Position numbers and translations under genes: made by a program
Shown: positions 60,418 through 64,000 of the stretch, in pieces
Position numbering within the stretch: the stretch's first letter is position 1
Layout of the letters: every line of letters begins with the position of its first letter
NCBI GenBank assembly: GCA_020639095.1
Contig: JACKHH010000005.1
Span: 62,001 to 126,000, forward strand
Direction of reading: 5' to 3'
Length of the DNA: 64,000 bases
Source: Phycisphaerales bacterium
Lineage (GTDB): Bacteria; Planctomycetota; Phycisphaerae; UBA1845
Notes under the pieces: generated by a model
Databases searched by the model: none
Seen by the model: the letters and a program-made list of their open reading frames with translations, nothing else
Told to the model about the DNA's origin: nothing

Positions 60418-62376
60418 ATGGGTGGCGTTGGTGCATTCCACTGGTCGGGCACAGGAGGCGCCTCGAAAGTTTTACCGGCTCCCAATCGAGGCGAGGGGAA
60501 GCTGAAGTACGGAACTGGCCAAGTCAGATTGCTGCGCTATTCGTGTCTGGCGGTATTGGTCTGCGCGATCGCCGTCATGGTGCAGCCCGCGCGCGCAACG
60601 CGCCTGCTCGATGTTTTCGAGACGATCATCCCGCCTCTGGACGATGATACGCGTTCTCCGCTCAACTGGTGGAATGTCATCATCCTGGTGAATGATGATA
60701 GCCCGGCTGGTCTGGAAGTCGTCAAGCTGTATCGGCAGTACCATCCGCGAATTCGCGATGGTCAGATCGTACACCTGAGCGGGCTGCCCGACTGCGCATC
60801 GGCCAACGCCACACCCGCCGATGAAATCATCACGCGTGAGCAGTTTGAGAACCTGATCGCCGCGCCGACGCGCGCCCACCTGATCAATGAGGGACTGAGC
60901 GACCTTGTTTACGTGATCATCACGACGGCAGGGATGCCGTATCGCATCGAAGATACGGACTCAACGTTGGGCGCGGTGATTCAGCCCGCGGGTTCCTACG
61001 GTCAACTCGTGGTCAATAAGCGCAACGTGGTCGACGCCGCGTCGGTTGAGAGCGAGTTGGCGGTGCTCTTTCAGATTGACCCGGCACTACCGGCGGGCAC
61101 GCGGCTACCCATTGATAATCGGTTGGTGAATCCCTATCACGGATACGTTTCGTCGATCAAACGCTGGGCTGAAGATCGAAGCGTGCTTTCTCGGCGCAAC
61201 GGGTTCGCGTGGCAGACGATGTGGCACGTGGGCCTGAGCCCGCTGATTGAGGGTGATTATTCGACAGCGGGGTGGTCGGCCAAAAACCGACGCATGTCGC
61301 CCGCGGACATTTATCTGGTTGCCCGTCTTGACGGGCCTCGTGAGCAGGGCAAGCTCCCGATTTTCGCGGTGCGCGACATGCTCCAGCGCGCCGCGCGCGT
61401 GAGCGATACGACGCGCGCGGATTTCGTTGGTTACGATCCGGCGCGGGCGGTCGTGGCGATCGATCATTCACCGCTGCCACCGGCGCCTGCGGTGTTCTCG
61501 TCATCGGCAATCTACAACTTTCCCATGCAAGTCGCCTACATGACTTATGATGATCATCCGGTTCCGCCGGGCGCCGAGGAGATCTCAGGCCTCAATGCCG
61601 CCAATCATTACTTCGTGCTGTTCGACTGGCTTACAGGTTTTCCAGCAACGGTTGGCGGTACGGGTTCACGGACGATTGTCGATTCGCTCGGCGGCGTTGC
61701 GTTGTGGGATGATTCGGCGTCGATTCTGAACAGTTCGTTCATCCCGCTCAATGACGGGATCATTGGTTTGATGACGTACGGTCGGAATGGCGGCGATGGG
61801 CGTCCGCCGACGTACTTGCTGACCGGCGGACAAAATGGCGGCCCGCTGTTTCGCTGTGCTCCGGGCGCGGTGTTCACCTCGCTCGAGAGTTTCAACGCGG
61901 TGACGATGTTTGATGACGCGTCATCGAATCAGGCGAAGATTGTTGAATTCATTCGCATGGGTGGGACCGCGGCGGTTGGTCATTCATTCGAGCCTGAGCT
62001 CAGCGCCGAGATCAACGTCGAGTTCCTGTACAGCAACCTGCTACGCGACGCGGATCATGACGGAGCCGCCGACATGACGGTGGCGGAGGCAGCGTTCACC
62101 GCAATGCCGTATCTGAGCTGGACGGAAGTGCTGATTGGGGATCCCCTCATGCGGCTGCAAGTCGGCCCGGGCGCGATCGTGGATACCAACACCTATCCCG
62201 GCGACACCGACGGCAACCATGCGGTCAATTATGCGGATCTCGTGTTTGTGCTGACGCACTACGGCTCGGTCATCGGCGACGGGGCGTATTCGATGGCCGC
62301 CGACCTGACCGAGGACGGCGTGATCGATGATGATGACCTGCTCGAGGTGATCGATTACTACGGTGTGCAATATTAG
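60418..62376 (+). CDS. TIGR03790-like secreted protein with C-terminal dockerin-like repeats
   Basis: About 652 residues. A signal peptide (SCLAVLVCAIAVMVQPARA) lies near residue 40-60 of the annotated frame, so the true start is uncertain (60418 ATG chosen). The N-terminal part (WWNVIILVNDDSPAGLEVVK through YRQYHPRI) and the later TTAGMPYRI and GGVALWDD stretches fit the TIGR03790 family of planctomycetes. The end has dockerin-like calcium repeats, DTDGNHAVNYADLVFVLTHY and DLTEDGVIDDDDLLEVIDYY. It has the second dockerin in the window. Function unknown; likely surface or extracellular. Confidence 0.75.
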   Translation: MGGVGAFHWSGTGGASKVLPAPNRGEGKLKYGTGQVRLLRYSCLAVLVCAIAVMVQPARATRLLDVFETIIPPLDDDTRSPLNWWNVIILVNDDSPAGLEVVKLYRQYHPRIRDGQIVHLSGLPDCASANATPADEIITREQFENLIAAPTRAHLINEGLSDLVYVIITTAGMPYRIEDTDSTLGAVIQPAGSYGQLVVNKRNVVDAASVESELAVLFQIDPALPAGTRLPIDNRLVNPYHGYVSSIKRWAEDRSVLSRRNGFAWQTMWHVGLSPLIEGDYSTAGWSAKNRRMSPADIYLVARLDGPREQGKLPIFAVRDMLQRAARVSDTTRADFVGYDPARAVVAIDHSPLPPAPAVFSSSAIYNFPMQVAYMTYDDHPVPPGAEEISGLNAANHYFVLFDWLTGFPATVGGTGSRTIVDSLGGVALWDDSASILNSSFIPLNDGIIGLMTYGRNGGDGRPPTYLLTGGQNGGPLFRCAPGAVFTSLESFNAVTMFDDASSNQAKIVEFIRMGGTAAVGHSFEPELSAEINVEFLYSNLLRDADHDGAADMTVAEAAFTAMPYLSWTEVLIGDPLMRLQVGPGAIVDTNTYPGDTDGNHAVNYADLVFVLTHYGSVIGDGAYSMAADLTEDGVIDDDDLLEVIDYYGVQY

Positions 62377-62524
62377 AATTCCACCCGCGTGCGCCGGCTC
62401 GGAAACCTATCTTCTCAGCACCTTCGCTGGCTTCCGTAACTCCTTGATTAGTAAACGTTTAGGTTGAAACGCTCCTGGGCGTCAGGGAGGGCGATAGTTT
62501 TCGGACGTTGAAATCAAATTGTCA

Positions 62525-62554
62525 TTGACTTTGTTGTGGCGGGCCAGATATATT
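62525..62554 (+). promoter_or_regulatory. promoter upstream of the structured leader
   Basis: TTGACT (62525-62530), an 18-bp spacer and TATATT (62549-62554). GGACCA (62555-62560) and TGGTCC (62576-62581) form an inverted repeat across the predicted start, which may be an operator. Confidence 0.6.
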
Positions 62555-62560
62555 GGACCA

Positions 62561-62705
62561 TAAGAGAATAGCCTGTGGTCCGATGTTGGGAGGCGTCGGC
62601 GCAGGAGGAGCGTGTGTGAGGTTCGTGCCTGAAGTTCAGGCGTTGTCTTGCACGCGGTCGGATTTGAGAGAGAGCAGAGGCTTTGGCCTCGGTTCTCTCT
62701 TTTTT
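62561..62705 (+). ncRNA. structured RNA ending in an intrinsic terminator
   Basis: Between the promoter and the terminator there are about 145 bp with no solid ORF. GCCTGA-AGT-TCAGGC (62627-62641) is a hairpin. The terminator is AGAGAG/CTCTCT (62669-62674 with 62695-62700), with an inner AGGC/GCCT, and a T-run to 62705. AGGAGG at 62603 is followed by GTG codons that stop within a few residues. It could be a small RNA or an attenuated leader of the PEP-CTERM gene at 62850. Confidence 0.5.
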
Positions 62706-62849
62706 GTTGGCATCGCGTTGGAGTGGGGCGTGAGCCGGCAATTCGCCGCCGGGCATAGTCTTATGCGGCAAAATGATGGGGCCCATGAATGGGCTCGGGC
62801 CTGAAGGGGCAAAACTCTGGAGTCAAGGAAGAATAGGAGGCGCAGGAGC

Positions 62850-63542
62850 ATGAGGGGTACACAAGCGAAACGCGAAGTGATTTGCCTGCTCGCTGCCGGT
62901 GTCGTTGGGTTGTTTGCCGTTCAGCCGGTGGCTGCGGCGCAAATGGATGCGATGTTCGGGGACATGCAATCGAGCTTCCTCTATGACTCGAGTGGTCAGG
63001 AGGTCTCGATTCCCGGTGCGGCGGTAATCAATGCTGCGGCAACGCGAATCAGTGCGGCTGCTTTGGCGTTTCCGTCGTTGACGGCGACTTGGAGCGGCAG
63101 CCCGTTGATCACGGACACTTCGGTGGGAACGTTGGCGTCGGCGGATTTCGGTCCCGGTGGGACATTCACGCTGACTGGAACCGTGCTCGACCTGGGGAAC
63201 TTCAGTTCGTTCACGGGCGTCCTGCTGACAGGTACGGTTGGCAGTTTTTCGATCCAGGAACAGAGCCAAGCCGACAACTTCATCGACATCTCGACGGCTA
63301 CGTACACGCCGACCGGTGGTGCGCTATTTGATGGCACGGTTTCCACGACGTTCCCCGTCCTGGGATTGGGATTCACCGGCGTGCAAGTGATGCAAAACGG
63401 TGGAGCACTGCAGAACTTCCAGTCGGACATTCAGTTCGTCGAGAAGCTCGCTTTCGGGATTGCTGGTATTCCCGAGCCGAGCACGATGCTGCTGCTCTTC
63501 GGTGCCAGCGCCGCGTTGGTTGGCCGTCGGCGTCGCAGCTAG
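62850..63542 (+). CDS. PEP-CTERM secreted protein
   Basis: 230 residues. AGGAGG precedes the ATG. It has a signal peptide (VICLLAAGVVGLFAVQPVAA), a beta-rich, Gly/Thr/Ser-rich body (LGNFSSFTGVLLTGTVGSFS), and the end IPEPSTMLLLFGASAALVGR followed by Arg-Arg-Arg. The family is surface-targeted by exosortase. Codon use is normal. The body is not like the tandem pair at 47006-48599. Confidence 0.8.
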   Translation: MRGTQAKREVICLLAAGVVGLFAVQPVAAAQMDAMFGDMQSSFLYDSSGQEVSIPGAAVINAAATRISAAALAFPSLTATWSGSPLITDTSVGTLASADFGPGGTFTLTGTVLDLGNFSSFTGVLLTGTVGSFSIQEQSQADNFIDISTATYTPTGGALFDGTVSTTFPVLGLGFTGVQVMQNGGALQNFQSDIQFVEKLAFGIAGIPEPSTMLLLFGASAALVGRRRRS

Positions 63543-63703
63543 TCGCGGTGTCGGGTATTTCGCGAGTCTCAAGGGGCGACCTGAGGTCTTCGCGGCAGTT
63601 GGGCAGTACCCGCGCGGTCGTCAGGGCCGCGCGAACCTTGGAGTGTGAGGAACGGAAGCGTAAGCAAATCTTTAACGACTATTGTCAATAGCGAGGGCTG
63701 AAT

Positions 63704-64000
63704 AATGAAGGGTAAAGGCATTTTGAGTTTGGCGTGCATTGCGGCGATCGGCGTGATGGCATCGCATGCCGCCGCCGATTACAGCAGCATCTACCAGAAC
63801 CTGCTGAACGGCGTGGACGACACCAACTTCGATCCCAATACCGGTGAGTTCACAATCGACTCGATCGGAACGGATCTCATCACGCTGACCGATTTCGGCG
63901 TCCCGCTGACGGGCACGATCTCGAACAGCGAGATGCACATGAACACGTTCTTCAACACCGTTGATTTCGTGCTCGGCGAGTTCCGTGGCAAGTTCACGGG
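63704..64000 (+). CDS. secreted protein, 3' end beyond the window
   Basis: 99 codons to the window edge. GAGG lies 9 bases before the ATG. The signal peptide is ILSLACIAAIGVMASHAAA. The mature part starts DYSSIYQNLLNGVDDTNFDP and contains GTISNSEMHMNTFFNTVDF. It follows another PEP-CTERM gene and probably belongs to the same class, but its C-terminus is not seen. Confidence 0.65.

Noticed and set aside
62553..62804. ORF of 83 codons in the leader
   Set aside because: It runs through a strong terminator hairpin and T-run and has no recognisable protein.

Overview
ORGANISM. High-GC bacterial chromosome, most likely an uncultured member of the Planctomycetota. The support is three PEP-CTERM proteins (VPEP or IPEP, then a membrane segment, then Arg-rich end), dockerin-like repeats on two secreted proteins, a TIGR03790-type protein, an SpmA/SpmB pair in a non-Firmicute context, and abundant intergenic palindromic repeats. 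This is inference from gene content; no rRNA lies in the window. REGION 1 (1-19.5 kb): a multihaem cytochrome island. A translationally coupled minus-strand operon encodes an outer-membrane beta-barrel, two NHL-propeller lipoproteins, a 12-haem and a 4-haem cytochrome. A plus-strand pair encodes a 5-haem lipoprotein and a 1-haem lipoprotein with a (Gly-Asp)n stalk. A second minus-strand operon encodes an 11-haem and a 19-haem cytochrome, each fused to a membrane cytochrome b, and a NapC-like 10-haem membrane cytochrome. I count 62 possible haem-binding motifs. The layout fits electron transfer from the quinone pool across the periplasm and outer membrane. A GH16 glycanase with carbohydrate-binding, PKD and dockerin domains sits between the two halves. 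REGION 2 (19.8-31.1 kb): a secreted carboxypeptidase-regulatory-like protein, SpmAB, an NlpC/P60 hydrolase with a degenerate amidase domain, a tiny ORF, an odd class I tRNA with anticodon UAG, an SPFH protein, ribosomal protein bL31, RF1, and an ATP-grasp/metallopeptidase pair. REGION 3 (31.3-42.7 kb): a minus-strand thiS-thiG-membrane protein-tldD-tldE-rsmC run whose TldD and TldE carry signal peptides; pyruvoyl arginine decarboxylase plus agmatinase (putrescine synthesis); an NhaC antiporter; a REP-associated (RAYT) transposase with its REP sequences; a dipeptide epimerase. REGION 4 (42.7-52.8 kb): an orphan ParA and a VanZ-like gene bracketed by two copies of a composite palindromic element, a lipoprotein, a hypothetical protein, tandem PEP-CTERM paralogues and SMC. 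REGION 5 (52.8-64 kb): a YbgC-like thioesterase, a winged-helix/TIR gene split by an IS5-like element, a nucleotidyltransferase-fold protein, a nucleoside hydrolase-FmdE fusion, purA, uppS, a TIGR03790/dockerin protein, a structured RNA candidate and two further secreted proteins, the last cut by the window edge. Intergenic space is crowded with paired-palindrome repeats. Several of these overlap the stop codons of neighbouring genes, and one 28-bp repeat lies inside two coding regions in different frames.
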